Assembly: GCA_013397115.1 (NCBI GenBank)
Contig: VWZW01000500.1
Span: 263,777 to 327,776, forward strand
Reading direction: 5' to 3'
DNA: 64,000 bases
Source of the DNA: Edolisoma coerulescens
Lineage: Eukaryota > Chordata > Aves > Passeriformes > Campephagidae
Shown one piece after another: positions 36,201 to 51,200 of this stretch. The translations under genes and the position numbers were made by a program. The stretch's first letter is position 1; each line of letters begins with the position of its first letter. The notes under the pieces were generated by a model, which worked only from the letters and a program-made list of their open reading frames with translations, was not told the origin of the DNA and did no database searches.

Positions 36201-39200
36201 AGTTTCTAGCCTCCCCACAAAAGAGGCTGCTGTGTCGCAATGCTGGAAGAGCCCAGCTCCCACAGAAGATTGTGCCATCTTCCAGTGCTCCAGCAGCCCA
36301 TCCCCCTGGCATCGCTGGCCCGGGAGGTCAGGCATCAGCCCGCAATGCCCTGCTCAACTGGAGAGAAATTAAGTCTCAAGCTTCACAGCTTCTCGCTAAG
36401 AGCTCTTGCTCCAGAGGCACTGCTTTTTCCTGTGCCTCAAATGAAGGCTCGCATTGTTGGAGGCTGCAGACGCTCAGCCCTCCCGCGGGGACGGTTCAGG
36501 TGCTCAGCCACTGAAACCCCTACACTGGGTCATTGTTCTGAAACGCTGCTCAGCAGCTCCCAGGGCACCGCGCTATTGGCAGGGGCCAGGATTCAACAAC
36601 GGGGCACAGAGCAGCTTTGCTGAAATTAAGCAGTCTATTTAGATTAAAAACAACCCCAAGCACCTTTATAGATGAAGAAATATTCCCCTGTCCCTGATGC
36701 ATCACTGGCTGGTATTAATGAGTGCTTTTGTTTCTGCCTATTAAAGCAGCTCAAGCTATATCTTTATTTTATAGAGTGTATCTGCATGTTTCCAAAATCA
36801 ACTGCTTGGTTCCTCCAGAACAGCAGAAGCTTTGACTGACTAACTGCAGTACTTTTTTTTTTTTCACAGTGAGAAAAAAGGTATGAAATGGAACGCACAG
36901 GAGACAGCAGTGGATAGGACAAGATGAACTAGCTATTCCCTTACACAACAAAGAAAGAAAGAAACATAATCAGTTATACTCTGCTATTTACCTGTGTGTG
37001 TGGCCTGAGCAAGAACACAATTAAATAAATCAAAGTGCATATCCTAGAATATTTTCATACTTTTTTCCTAAGGCCACAAATCATAGAAATGAAAAAACAA
37101 ACCCTAAACCCTACATTCTTGAGCTGAGAACTATCAGATGAAGCAGCCACGGCAGACAACGAGGTGTCAGATTTCGAAGAAGAGACTTCACGCTGCATCT
37201 GGAGCATGCATAGCACACTACCAAAAGAACAACCCACCTTCTCCCTAGGGTTTATACATCCTACTGCATTTCACTTGAGATTTCTTAGAGGTGCAAGCAC
37301 CAAAGGCAAGGTGACAGGGTACAACCTCATACTCATTTAATTAACACAAGTTAAACAAGATTCCTTCCTCTAGAGAGCCAACTCGGACATTGTGTTCACG
37401 TGTGGAAGGGAGCCAGAGCATCTCTGGAGCTCGAGGGACCACCGACGTGGAGCTAAGCTAACCAGCAGAGCTGTAGCCCAGCTGCTAACCACCAGTTCAG
37501 TGAATGCATGTTGCAGTTGCTGATTTACAGAAGTTTTACATTTGTTAAGGCTCAGTATAGGCTGCAGACTTGTGAGTGATGGTTATAAGACATGAGGAGC
37601 ATGCTAGAAAGCAAAATTAGCCTGCACTCAGGTCAGCAGAGAATGTGGGTTAGTTCAGCTGCCTTAGCAGGTGAAGTCATGTAAAAGTATGCCTGGAAAT
37701 AGGTTCTGTGTGTCTCAAAGCCCAAGTGCAAGCAGCTCTGTAGGAGAAGGGTTACCCGTGGTGCCGCTCTCCAGGCCGGATCCGTAGGCCGTGACGAGGG
37801 CGGGGTTGCCCGCCTGGCCGGGCTCACCCACGCGCACCTTGAAAGGGCTGCCCACCACATGGCTCCCGTTGAACTTCACATCGATGGAGTGGATGCCGTT
37901 CTCATGGGGGATGAACCGAACGGCGTATTTGTCTGCAAGGGAGAAGGGGCTCTTCTGACAAATCAGAGGCAACAATCCAACCATTAACTACCAACTAAAC
38001 CCAATGCAGGGCTGAAGAGCAACCCAAGCTTCTGAAGGCTTTGACGTATTTTGGTCTCAGCTTAAGTGAACTCAGCTACTCGAGCTGCTAAACTCGTATT
38101 TAAGCAGGAAAATGCTGTATTTTTCACAGGTTTTACAGCTTGAGTTTTCACCTTGTTCACTAGGACTTGATCTCGGCTGTCATCTAGTCTACAGGGTGAA
38201 TTTAAGAATTATTTGCCTCACTCGTGCTCTAAACATGACAGCTGAATCACAGCCCAATCTGTCGGCAGCTGAGGGAGCAGTGCAGAGAAGAAAAGCAGCT
38301 GGTCAGAGCAAGCCAAATCTTACCAGCGAGCTGAGCGTGCTGCTCTGACACCACGCCTTTATCTATTGAAGTCATTTAGCAATTTGCTGATATTTCACAT
38401 TTTTGATTGCGTGTTAACTCAAAGGCGGGACTGATCTCCCCCAGCTGGACAGCTGCTGTCTGTTCATAGTACAGACCATAACTCATACAGACTTCAAGTG
38501 AAAAAGAAAAGCTCATTGCTGAAACAGGTGTTGAACTTTCTGTAGTGTTTGCTTATAGACAGCTTCCTTGACATTTCATGTGAAGGAGTGAGTGAGAGTT
38601 AAAAATAAACTATTAGTCAAAGATGGAAGTTTAGCTTTGAAAAATAAACTTCTTCCCTGGTTAAATTCAACTGCATCATATTTCATTTATTACTAATGTC
38701 ACTGTACCTTCACTGGCAAGCCAAGACTTAAATATTTCTATCTTACACAAGCTGGGGCTCACTCAGTTCATGGAAAAGCATGGACATAACCCTGATTGAA
38801 CAACTCTTGACACCAAAAAGTCATTTTCCAAGCAACGTGCTCATCCCGGGGACACACTATTCGTAAGCCAAGGGAACTGAATTCTCTATGGGGCAGCAAG
38901 TGCTTTGGAGGTCATGCAATTGTGTTGATCATCATCAAGCTGTGCTCACCTGGCTCCAGCTCAGACACATGGCACTCTTCGACAGCTCCGGAGGGGCTGT
39001 GGACTTTAGCATCGATCTTGCCCTTTGCCCCATTCAGCCTTATAGCAAAGGATGCTGGCTGATTAACTTTTAATCCAGACTCCTGAGAATGCAACAGTCA
39101 GATTATCAAATCTAAACTTTTGTTTCAGACAGTACAAGATTTGTGGCAGGGAAATAACCACTTCAGCATGAGAGTTTTTTAGATTTTAACAAAATGCATA

Positions 39201-42200
39201 AAGTTGTGACTAGCATTAACTCTCAAATCAGAAGCTCTCTCCCTCTTAGGGGGTGGCTGATTCAGGAGTCACCCACGTTGGCTAGGCTGACTTTTCCCAT
39301 GGTAACAGACTGGTTTTGGAAGTCAGGCGATTGTGCCACATCAAAGAGAGGCAGGTTTACAATACTAGTCACCCATTATCACTGAGGTCAGCCCTTGGTA
39401 GTCAGGCACTTGATGTAAAGGATGCTTAAGCTATAGCTCGATTTTCAGCCCATTCATTCATTCCAGATTCATTCAGGGAAAAGCCTCTGATAATCCAGTT
39501 GTCTGAAAGAGTAATATGCATGTTTATATTTGCCACAAGAGGCTGCATTTAGAACGCCACCACAAGACGTCTTAAACATGAGAAAGTAATTTAAAACACG
39601 AAACCAGATGTTGTGGTGCTGTGAGGCCATTGGTGGAAGGCGAGGCAGCTCCGTATCTGAGCCACAGTGGTCCTCAACCAGCACAGCCCATGCAGCTATC
39701 CAGCAGTAATATCTCATGTTTAACATACTTTACCTCATTTTGTTTTCAACTAAATCCTGAAGAGGGAAATAAATGCAACTGAGTAGAACTGAGGTATAAC
39801 GTATAAACAAGTCCCTGATGTGGGTTTGGTGGAGGCTGATGCTGCAGGATGCACTCCGTTACCGAATACTCAGCTTTATCTGCCTCTCCAGGACTTAACT
39901 GAAGTGAGTATTCCTGTCAAAGAGTCTTTAAATGAAACACAAGGCAAACATCAATACCACAGTGACTAATTAACGCCCTTGTAACTCCTGGTTAGGAGAG
40001 ATACTATCAGATCAGGCTGTCACGGTTCATTTACACAGCCGAGGTGGAGAATTCCTGCAGCCCAGGCAAACTCCTGGGGATCACAGCTGGGACATAGCCA
40101 AAAAAAAGCCTCAACTGAAGTACTAATCACCACTCAAGGAGGACTGAGGCACAGTATATTTAGACACAGATTCTCAGTCTCACATCCAAGCTTCTGGCTT
40201 TAGAGATTTCAGCCAGGCCTTTAATGTTACTTGTATTTTAATGCCTGTAACCACACACATACACAAATTATATGGTGAGGTTTCCAGATGAGCCCAGACC
40301 AGCTACAAAGCTGTGATTCACTCTGAGATTCAGTACCGTTCATGAATCATTGGAGCTGTGACTCTGTGGTTTTGTGACATCAGCCAGAGCAAATCTGCAC
40401 CCTGACCTCATAGTGGGGCCACCTCTGTCTGCCTGGCCAGGCTGCAGTGATGTCCCAGCCATGCAGCCCTGCACTGCCTCACCCATGGAAATGCAGCTCT
40501 TCATCCACGTGCCAAATGAGGAACTTGGTACCAGCATGATCACTGGTGGTTCACCTCTGAGTTTCAGTTCTCCTTGGCCTTCCTCTAGCTAATGGCATGG
40601 GAAACATGTCTTAGCTCCTCCAGTGCTATTTCGGGAGCCTCTTATTCCTAATTCCCAAGTGTAACACACTCAGTTGAACCTTCTGCATTTGAACTCTGGC
40701 TAGCCAGAGTTACCCAGGGGCCAGCTGCCAAAAATCTCTCTGGCTGCAAGCTGAGCTTGAAAACAAGCACCAACCAAGGCAAGGCTACTACTAAGAAGAA
40801 AGGACAACCATCTTGGTTTTGGAGAACAAGGACGAAATCAGTCTCTGTGGTAAGTTGTAGAGATGTTTCCTTATGTCTCACCTGAAGACTAGTGACAGTG
40901 AGCCTGCGAGCATCATCGGAGGGGGCGATGACAGGAACCAGGTAGGGGCTTTCAGGAATGTGCTCATCATTGAACTTTATGGACACCTCATAGTTGCCTG
41001 CAGAGAGAAGAGAAGCAGTGAGTGTCCTTAGTTTCTTTGAAAGTCACATTCAGTGTTGTTCCCACATGATTTGGTCTCAGTACATACCTGGCTCTTGAAC
41101 TATATATGATGCACCACAAGATCCATCTTTATGGTCATCAAAGGTGATTTCTGCTTTACTTGGGCCTTCTACAGCAATAGACAGTCCTCCAGCTCCAGCT
41201 TCCCGTGTCCATATGCTGAACTCAGCTGTTGAAGCACATGAGAGCACACACAAGAGTAAGTTTGCTGCTGCTGCTGGGTTGCAGCTCAGCTTCCTCCTAA
41301 CAGACTGTAAAGTTCCACGCTTGAGCGCATTTGAAGAATGGTAGCTCATCCCATCATCCTGGGAGATACTGCTTAGCAGTTTCTCCAGGAGGCTGCTGTT
41401 AGCCAAAACACTGCATTGCAGACCTGCACACAGCAGATCCTGGAGCCCAGTGAGAGCAGAGGACTCACCTGGAACACCTGTCTCTCCACGCTCCAGCCCT
41501 GGGCCTCCAGCTCTCACTTTATGGGCTCCTCCCTCGCCCAATGGCCCCACGGTGAACTGGAAGGGGCTGCCTGGCACTGGCTGCCCTTTGTATTTGACAT
41601 CCACAGTGTGGACCCCCATTTCTTGTGGCACAAAGCGGACGCAGTAGGTGTTTTTGTCACACTCTACAATTTCAGCATCGAAGTTTCTCCCAGAAGGACT
41701 AGTTACCTGGGCTGTCATATCAGCACAATCAATTTCTAGAAAGAAGAGAATAAAAAACCACAGATTAGAAAGTGACAAAGGGTTTTGGAAGCAGGACCTG
41801 AGCTCAGGTGATTACCCAGGACAAATAACAGAAGAGGCTTCGTGTGTGCTTCTGAGCAGCAAACCTGGCCAGCCGCAGCTTCCCAGGTGCTACAGAGGCA
41901 GATGAAGTGGCTGGATAAGTGCAGCCAGCTAAGCCTGGCCTACATGACTCACAGTTTCCAGAGAGCAGTACAAACATTTAACAGCCAACAGGATGATCTT
42001 AAAACCCTGGAGCTGGGGTGAGCTGTGCAGCCCATTCTCCAGCCTGCTGTACACAGAATAAATTAAATTAAGGCCTCACCAGTATTTATTCCTCCATGTG
42101 TTAATCATGGTTATGCTTATTTTCAACTGTTTGAAAAGACACACTACCAGTGTTTCTTCCCTAAGCTACAGGAATATGAGGATGTCTTTACAACACTGAA

Positions 42201-45200
42201 GTTCGTATTTTCCCTGCTTCAGGTACACCCATGCTACACAAGTTCAAGTTGTGGTTTTGGGGATAAGGATGTTGTTGCTTACCTGGGATTTTTAGGTTCA
42301 GATCACATATGCTTCCTACTGTTGCAACAGAGGGAGCCCGTCTTGTTCGTGTGATGCTCTCCTTAACTCTTCCTTCACCACTTATCTTCACACTAAATGG
42401 GCTGCCTGTAAGTATCACAGAAAGTCATTCCTCCTCTGCTCATTACACACTCCACTGAGGGCAGAAACGAAAGCTTCCTCTGACTTGTAGGGAATCATAG
42501 GGGAACTTTTATAGCCAACTAACCAAGTCAAATACACCCATGTAACCAGAACAGTTTTGGATGCTTGCTGCTTGGGGAGAACCTCCTCGAATCTTTGGGA
42601 CTTATGGTCCAAGCCAGATCACACAGCCTACCCACAGTTCCAGAGCACTGGCTAGCCAGATAAGACTTCTGTTGTACTAACCAAAAATCTGCCCAACACT
42701 TCTGCTTACCTGGAATGTGCTCGTCTGCAAATTTAGTGGACACAATGTACACGCCGGGTACAGTTGGAAAATAGGACACTTTGCAAGTTCCATCTTCTAG
42801 ATCTTCAGTTTGGATCTCTACCTTGCTGGGTCCTTCAACTGCCAGTGAGATCCCACCATAACCTACAATATAGATAAGTTAGCCTCAGATTTCCATAACA
42901 CTACTCTAAATCTGACATAAAATAGGCCAAACCCTTAGCAGGCGCTAGTTGGTAGGTTTGTATCATAATGGGCACATGGGAGTTGCATCATGCCTTAATG
43001 GCATTTCTGTACTCCTCATCAGTCAGATGTTGAGGCACAGCACGCATTCAGCTCCTAAAATTCTCTGACCATATCCCTTTTATTTCAAAAGTTATCTTCC
43101 AAGCTAAAAAGTTATCCAAGGCTCCAAATTAAACCAACAGGGAAATAAATATCTTCCTCATTTCCTTCTTGCTGTACCAAATGATACTAGAGCCAGCACT
43201 ACCAAACGAAAAAGTTTCATCAGTGCCCTAGTGACAGTCCCTGTTGGTTGTAACAAAGACATGAGCTAGGACCTTACAAAGCATATTCTAAGTTAATAGC
43301 ACTGCCTGTGGTTAATAACTGACAATAATGACTGTGTTTAATGGCAGCTGCTACTTTGCAGCTTGTGACATGGTGGTCTCATGCTGAGGGAGGCAGTGCT
43401 CTCATGTAGAGTCAATATATATCTCCCAGCATCTCATGGTCCCTTTGTGAGGGAACTAACCTGCATCTCTTGTGTCCACAATGAAGTCACACATTTCAAA
43501 GGTTCGTCCTTCTACCAAGCCACGTCCAAAAACTCTTGCCCGTCTGGCATCCCCGATCTCAGACTGGACCACCATGATTGTTACAGGGCTGTTTGGTACG
43601 TGGCTCCCATTTTTCTTGATGCTAACCAGATGTTCTCCTACTTCCCGTGGAATGAATGAGATGCCTACAAAGCAGAGAAATGTGAGAAATTTATTCAGTT
43701 TTTATTCATGTTATACTTGATTTAAATGCCTTAATCACACCAAGAAATGAAATACTGCAAGAGCACTCTCTTTACTCATGTTGAAATGTTGCTGTCAAGT
43801 GGACCACAAGGCCAGTCATATATGCTGACAAAACCCACTTCAATTGCAACCTGGCATGTCACGTGCAAGCTAAGACAAGAGGTCATTCTTTATACTTTTC
43901 TGTCTTTGGACAACTGTAACAAACACTATCAACTGCGTGGTTGGACAACACTCTTCTGGAAAGGACCACAGAAGTCACATCATTTACACAGCAAAGCAAA
44001 CTGGAGTAAAGGCTATCACAGTAATCTCTCAGAGCTTACCAATGTGGTTATTGGGCAGCCTCTTCAGAAGACAAGGCTCATCACGACCAGATGGGGCTTT
44101 AATGCTGGCTGTTAGGAGACTGAGATCAGTCTCATTGATGTCCAACATGAAGTCAGCAGCAGAACCAAGCTTAACCTGAGACCGTCTTCTGTTATCATCT
44201 GAATACATAAACAAGTCACAAAACATTACAAGGTTAAGTGCAGAACAAGTTAGAGGACTTCGAATTCCTGCCACAAACCAGGTTCCCCATGCTATCAGAG
44301 GTTAATTTTTAATATGAAGTGCTTCCAGAAGTTTAAACTTTATACCTGTGATCTTGGCTGTGAATGGACTGCCTGGAATGTGTTTGTCATTGTATTTGAC
44401 CAGGATGCTGTAGTTTCCAGGAAGAGTAGGCAAGTACGTGACTGTGCATGTCCCATCTTTGTTATCAATGCAGCTGATCTCTGCTTTTGAAGGTCCTTCA
44501 ATAGCCAAGTCCAGCCCACCTAGGAAAAAAGTAGAGTGGCACTTCCATAAATCTTTGTGAACACCAGGTCCAAAGACTTGGTCCAAAGAGAAATATCCGG
44601 TACCTGGTACTGAAAACTGAGCTTAAATGCGTGTTTTCAAAGGACAGCAGCAAAACTAGCTCAGGCCAATCCACTAAGGCTACAGCTCTATTCAGTCTTT
44701 AGATTTACCTAACAGTGATTCCACACCCAGTCATCATCCACTAGATTTAAGCTGCTTTCAGTTTATTTTTAATTAAACAAATAATTTGCACCCTGTACCA
44801 CAGGGTACATCTACAGCTCTCAGGAAGCGGTAATAAACCAGTTTTTACTGCAAGTTACAGCCTGATATTTGCATAAGTCATTTGTGTCACATCAGAGATT
44901 CAGAGTTGGACAGATTAATGCAAATTAAAGCTAATGTGCATTACACTACCAAGAAGTTCCTAGTTTAGGGTAGGATGGGTTTAAAGAACTGACTTACCCT
45001 CTCCTGCATCTTCTGTGACAATGGTGAAAGTTGCTGGTTTATTGGCAACTCCATAAATGAGGCCAGGCCCATAAGCAGACACACTGCCGCTGTTGGGGTA
45101 ATTGACATAGAACTGCAGAGGGCTCTCTAAAGGGAAAAAAACCAAAAAGAAGCACTTTTAAGGATGGGTGGTCTGGACTACAAGAACTGATGCCCATGTT

Positions 45201-48200
45201 CTTGAATGCCCTTCTCATTACGTGGTATCTGAAAAACCTTATTGTGACTGTAATGCACTTAAAAACCAAATAAGCCTCCGTTTCCATCCTCAAAAGAGAC
45301 TTCTCTACAATTTGTGCCACATTCAGTCATGGAAGAGTAAGTGTTACCCTAGTTACCAGAGATAAGCTTAAATGATGTTGTAAAGGTTCTTGTTCATTGC
45401 AAGTTTATTTTTAGCACATTAAATCAGAACATGACTCAGAGCAGGCTTTCAGTTCAGGCACTGATTCTGAATTTTGGTAGCTCAGAATTAGGAACTAGCA
45501 CAGCACATTGTCTGACTCAATGAACCTGAACTAGCAAATTTGAAGGGTATCCAAAAATGTATTTGCCAGCCTCAGATTAGCTAAGCTGGTGCACAAGAAC
45601 AAAAAGTACAGTCACCAACAGCCAATAATGGTTTCAAAAAAAGGCACAGATAGCTCTTCAGTCCAAAGTTAGATTTTGCAGCTGAGACAGTAAAAAGTTT
45701 GGTTCATGACAAGCTTCAAGAAAGAAACATTATGGTACATCATCTTTCTATCCCAGCACAGGGTAATGGTCTTAGTGAACCAATACATCAGACAGGTCAG
45801 CACCTATGGAGGTGCTAATATCCATAAAGTGCTGAAGAGACTGAAGCAGCACCATGCATCACATCACTGAGCTCCCTACTTCAGCCTAAGTTATCCTGCG
45901 TTTCTGTACCAACAGAACCAGCAGTCCCTCTCAGGCAGTGCTGAAGGTATTTTGTCTCATGTCTACACATCCTTCTACAGGTCTGCCCCTTTCTGCCCAG
46001 CCCCCCACAGCCAGCATGCCTGGAGAACCGAAGGGCAGCCACAGCCTCCAGGCGAGGCAGCGCGCTTCCCACTGGGGAGCTGGTGAAGCAAGGACAAAAG
46101 AAGAGAATGGAATGAAAGGCAGTGGTTTCTGTTTGTTACGAAGCAGCCAGGAAGAAAGAAAGATTACAGCATAACGTGCATGTGTGTTTTATTTTATTGC
46201 AATCAGATGGAAAGAGTAACGATAGTATTTTAGCCAATCAGTTCTCCCCGCAGTTTTGAGATTTTTTTGCCAATGCAGTTTTAAGGATAAATACACACTG
46301 TAACCAGTAGTTTTGAGCACCACAGCAGTAAATTTCAACCTGAAAAACTGGTAGTTAGAAAATTGTATGTTTCTTCCTCATAATAAAATGCCACAGAAGC
46401 TAGTTTCCCAAAACCAAAATCCATTTTAAGCCTGGCTGGTACTATTAAACCACAATGGGAGCTCACATGTGCCAGCACTTACTCCTTCGCTTTAGTTCTC
46501 TCTGGACTTGCAGAGAAAGGGCTGCTGAATGTAAAATATCCCTGGCAGATCTTTCCACAGCATGTACGACTCAGCTATAAAACCTCATCAGGGAGCAAAT
46601 GCATCAGCAGGACTCTGCACTCAGGTTTGCATCACCTGCTTTGTCAGACTTACCTGGGATGTGATTTCCCATGTATTTTATGTGCATCTCATGCAGCCCA
46701 ACCTCAGTAGGAGCATATTTCACTGTTACTGTGCCATCTTTGTTATCCACGATATCTGGCGTATCCGTCTTTCCAGAGGGCATGTGTACTTCACCTACAA
46801 AAGGCCACCATGGGAGTTACAGAAGGAGAAGCTGCCTGCTTCCCCTCTCCCACCCACAGAGAATTGTCTAGCCATTTTAAACAAGCATTTTAAATTGTTA
46901 AATTCCTTACCCACAGGCACAAATAGGAGACTAATGGGAACACTAACCAGACATGTTTTCTACTTAAGCTGCATGAATACAAGGCAGTGGTAGACATCTG
47001 GCAAACAGTCCTGTGACCTTACAAACGCTACAGGCAGGGCTGTTTGCTGCAGCCACGGAGCTTTCCACAGCAAGCTGCAGAAAAAGCACCAATCTACCTT
47101 GTGGCAAGATGCTCCATCTTCTGCTGCACTTTTGAAAAGGAAAGATTGACTGTTCCTTCAAGCTGGGACAGGCCAGGGCTTGGGGTGGGATTGCTGAGCT
47201 AGGGGGCAGAGGGGACACAGGCCTTGTGTGCAGGAGCTTAGTGCAACCAGGGTGCTACTGGAGCAATGCTCTCAGCTGCCAGACCTGTAGAAGAGGGGTC
47301 ACCTGCTTTGGAGAAGGTATGTAACAGGAATGCAGAATTAACTGCTTTCCAGCATCTGCACAAAAGAAATAATGGAGCTTATCAAAGATGCATGTAGCTG
47401 CTCTAGAAGGGAAAAAGCATCAACAGGCTCTACATGCCGTAGCTCACAGCCTAGCACTGAGGGCCATAGCAGCACCAAAAATCCCCTCATTTAACTCAAA
47501 CCATTGAAGGGGTGTATCCTACTCATCCTCAGCGGGTGCCACTGGATGTGAAATTAAACAACTAAGTTGCTGGCAGGATACAAACCTCCCCCACACACTG
47601 TGGTCTAGACCACCCAGTCTGTTAGCTGCAAATGGATAAACACACTAACAAAAAGCATAAACCTCCCTGAGAGGCACTCCAGGTACCTGTTATTTCTCCT
47701 TTCCTTACAGCAAATGGGATAACCATATCAAAGGGCCTGAATCCCATGCCATTCATGTCTCCAACTGGGACATAAGCTTCTTCTGTAACCTAAAGCAAGC
47801 AAAAAGATGGGTCACTTCAAAAAGGATGGTAGAGCCAAACAAACACTGAGCAACTCCACTGCAAGCACAAGCAGAAGAGAGTGTGCAGTGATTATTGCAG
47901 CCAGCCAAGGACTGGGCTCAACCAGAGCAGTGTCCGGCCAAGCTCTCCTTCACAACACCACACCGCAGAGCAGAGCAAATCAAACACGGCGCGGATGGAA
48001 GACATGCTGGAAAAAAGTTAGAAATAAAAATGGAACACAAAGGGATGGAAGACAATGTAGCACACACAAGACCCAAAGTGGCTCCATCTGAAAGGATTTA
48101 GTTGCTTAAGGCCTGGAAGAGAAAGTGATTTTTAAATGGGACAGAATGATTGCAACACAAAATGGACAAAAGAAACAAGTTTCACAATGCAACTCTGAAC

Positions 48201-51200
48201 TCAAGACACTGTGATTTTACTGGGAAAACAAAGCAGTGCACTCAGAGTGCTTTTGCCAACAGTAGACATTTCAGAAGTGGAAGCTGTGGGTGCAATGATC
48301 CTCTTCATGTTTACATGAATTTATTTGGAGACTCCCTTCAAGCAGCAAAGAAAAAACAAGGTCTGGATCCCAAGAACAATTGATGAAACAGAAAGAATGA
48401 ACACAATGACCAGAGCGATCAAGCAGTCCCAAGAAGCAGGCTGTCATCTGAAATGGAACACAGATGGGGAAAAAACAGCTGAAAAACGTAAAAATTGTGT
48501 ACCCAAGGGCGGAATCCGGGGGGGGAAGCGCCCACTTGCTCCTGTGACCGTGCAGCGACATCATCTGCATCTACAGCCTGGGCAGGGGTAGAGGCAGGTT
48601 AGTTGTTATTAGATGTTATTCTGGCATGGAGGCATTCCCATCTTTCACAGTTCAGAACACATAGCTCCTTCTAGTTCAACACCTTCTCCCCCCGTGTAGC
48701 CCTCCCCATCTTCTTGCCATAGCAAAGACCCAGATCCAGTCAGGGAAGCTGGGAAACTGCCCTTATCCACAGGTGCTGGGGGAAGCCACCAGTGGCACAG
48801 CAAAGGGACAAAGCCAGTACGTGCCGTTGTTGGATGCTGGGGAGGGAAGCAGAAAGCTGTGTCTGAACACTGGTGGAATTGAATATCACAGTTGCTTTCT
48901 TAAGGGACTGAAGCAGTGAGGGAAGGGAAAGGTTTAAACCTAAGATGAGGGTCCCCGAGCGCTGCACAGCATGACATGCCAGCGGGGAGGCAGGGGAGCC
49001 AGCTGTCGTGGGAAGGCTGCTCCAGCTCATGCACTTGGGTGAATGACCCAGCCCACATCCAGCCACAGCAGCAAAGCCATTCTTCTGATTCATAGCTGGG
49101 ACTGCGTCGTCAAGACACCGAATGTGTTTTCCCCTGGCACAGCTGCTCTTCTCACCAGGCGTGCCAAGAAGACAACTTGCAAATTCCCATCTCTCCCATT
49201 AACCTGACATGAGTGGCTGGGACTGACACCGACGCAGGCAGCTCCCCCAGGCTCAGCCATCCCAGCCCCTCCTGCCCATTTACACCACTGCAAACCATCC
49301 TAACAAAATAACCCACTGGAAACTTCTGCATGGATGGACTCCACTAAGAAAACCAATGCAAAACAGAAAGACTGCTGTTTCAGTGTTCTTTGTCCCCAGC
49401 TGAGACACCCAAGTCAAACACATACTGTATCAGGCAGCTAGGAAGTGGGAATTTTGGCTGGCCAGGATTGGGCTCCCTGACCTCGAGAGGCATTTCCTGT
49501 GGTGAACCTTGAGCAGTGACCAAGGGAGTCGTTTCTCTCAAGGAAATCTTCAGACACCCATAGCCATCTGCCAGGATGGCAGGTAGGAAGAGCCAGAGTT
49601 GCTGGCCCCAAGGACTTGCCCATGAGCTCCATCCAGGCTCAGCACAAGTACAGTCCTGTGATTTCACAGACTGAGATGCACCAGAGGTTGATTTGGCTGA
49701 GATTATAAGACCAGGAATTGTTTTGCTGACAGAGAGATGTTCTTCATAAGAAGGGCTTCTGTGAGCCCTGAGAGGCACCTAGTCTGCTTCTCAGGGGGCT
49801 GGGGTATTGTTTGTTAAATGTGGAGTACTGCACATTGGAAAGAAGATAATTAGAAGGAGAGGGAATTTGGTTAAAACCGTTTAACTAGCACTTCAAATCA
49901 TTTTTAAGTGTGAGCTAACAGTCTGCTTCCCTGGGATCTGTCAGCAGACCGTCTTATTTTGGGGTCAACTTAATAAAAAGTGAGAGACAGAGAAGGCAGA
50001 GCACTGTATCTGAGAATGGCTAACATAATTAGTTGTAGAAGCTGATTACAACCACCCTTACATCATTTAGAGAAAGAACTACATGGTCAGGAAATGAAAA
50101 ACAAATTTCTTCAGAAAAGCCAAGTCTTCATCCTCTGATGGCTTCTATCCCGCTTCACTTAACCGTATTGCCTGCTCAAAATAAGCTCTGCAAGGAACAA
50201 GGCTTCATTAGCTCCTGCTACCCTAATAAATGTCTGAACAAACATTTACACACAGAGTTAACCTATCGCTAAATAAAACACGGCAGCAGGAATCTGAGTG
50301 GGACGTACTTCTGGAGCAGAACCGGCTTACCATGACGGTGAAAGGACTGTTGGGAATGTCCACCCCACCAAAGCGGACATAAATCACATAGGTTCCTGGT
50401 TTGGCAGCGGTGTAGAAGATATCGTAAGTCCCATCCTCATTTTCAACAACATCTGCTTCAGCTTCTGTCCCATCTGGCGTGAGGACGGTACACGTCACTT
50501 TTCCCTTCCCTGCTGATTTGGCATCTACCACAAAACCAACCTCCTCACCAGTCTTCACAGTGGGTGCAATTCCAGGACCTACAAGGCAATTTTCATTACA
50601 GAAAGTGTTCAGAGGACAGTTTTCCCAGGCAGGCCGCCTGCGAGGCGCCTGGAGAGCATGGCACCAAGACATTGGTCCCGGTGAGCCACAGATGTGGTTT
50701 TGGGAGCAGATGTACAACACGGGACATTTGTAAAATTGGTCAGCACAGCGGTATGCAAGAGCTGGCTACCAGCTCTCCTTCTCCTCTGCAATCACAGAGG
50801 CTGGATGGGAACAGAGAGGAAAAAAGCTAAGTTTGAAGAAAGCAATGCCTTAACCCATACTCTTATCATCCTACTCCTTTATGCAGAGCCAAAGGCACTT
50901 TCTTCTGCCCAGCCACCAACTCGGCTGCACTGCTTTAACATAAACCTCCCTGTGTAAGCAGCTATAAAAGGGCACAGTAGCAGCCGTGGCCACATTTCCT
51001 CTACCGTTATCCACAAACAATTTTCCACTGTTCTGCCACACATCCCAAAAAAAGAACATCATGCAACAATGCCAAAATTGTAGCAATCAGATCTAGCTTG
51101 AAGAACACTGTGTTTAAATGAGAGCTATTATGTCTTATTTGCAGTAGTACATATTGAATACTCCTGCTTCTGACCCGCACTTGTTACCAGGTAAATGGCT

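Noticed and set aside
49154..49214. Possible hinge-1 exon of FLNB with donor CCTG|GTGAGA
   Set aside because: The length is not a multiple of three in the required phase, the phase-0 reading hits a stop, and the encoded residues do not resemble a filamin hinge.
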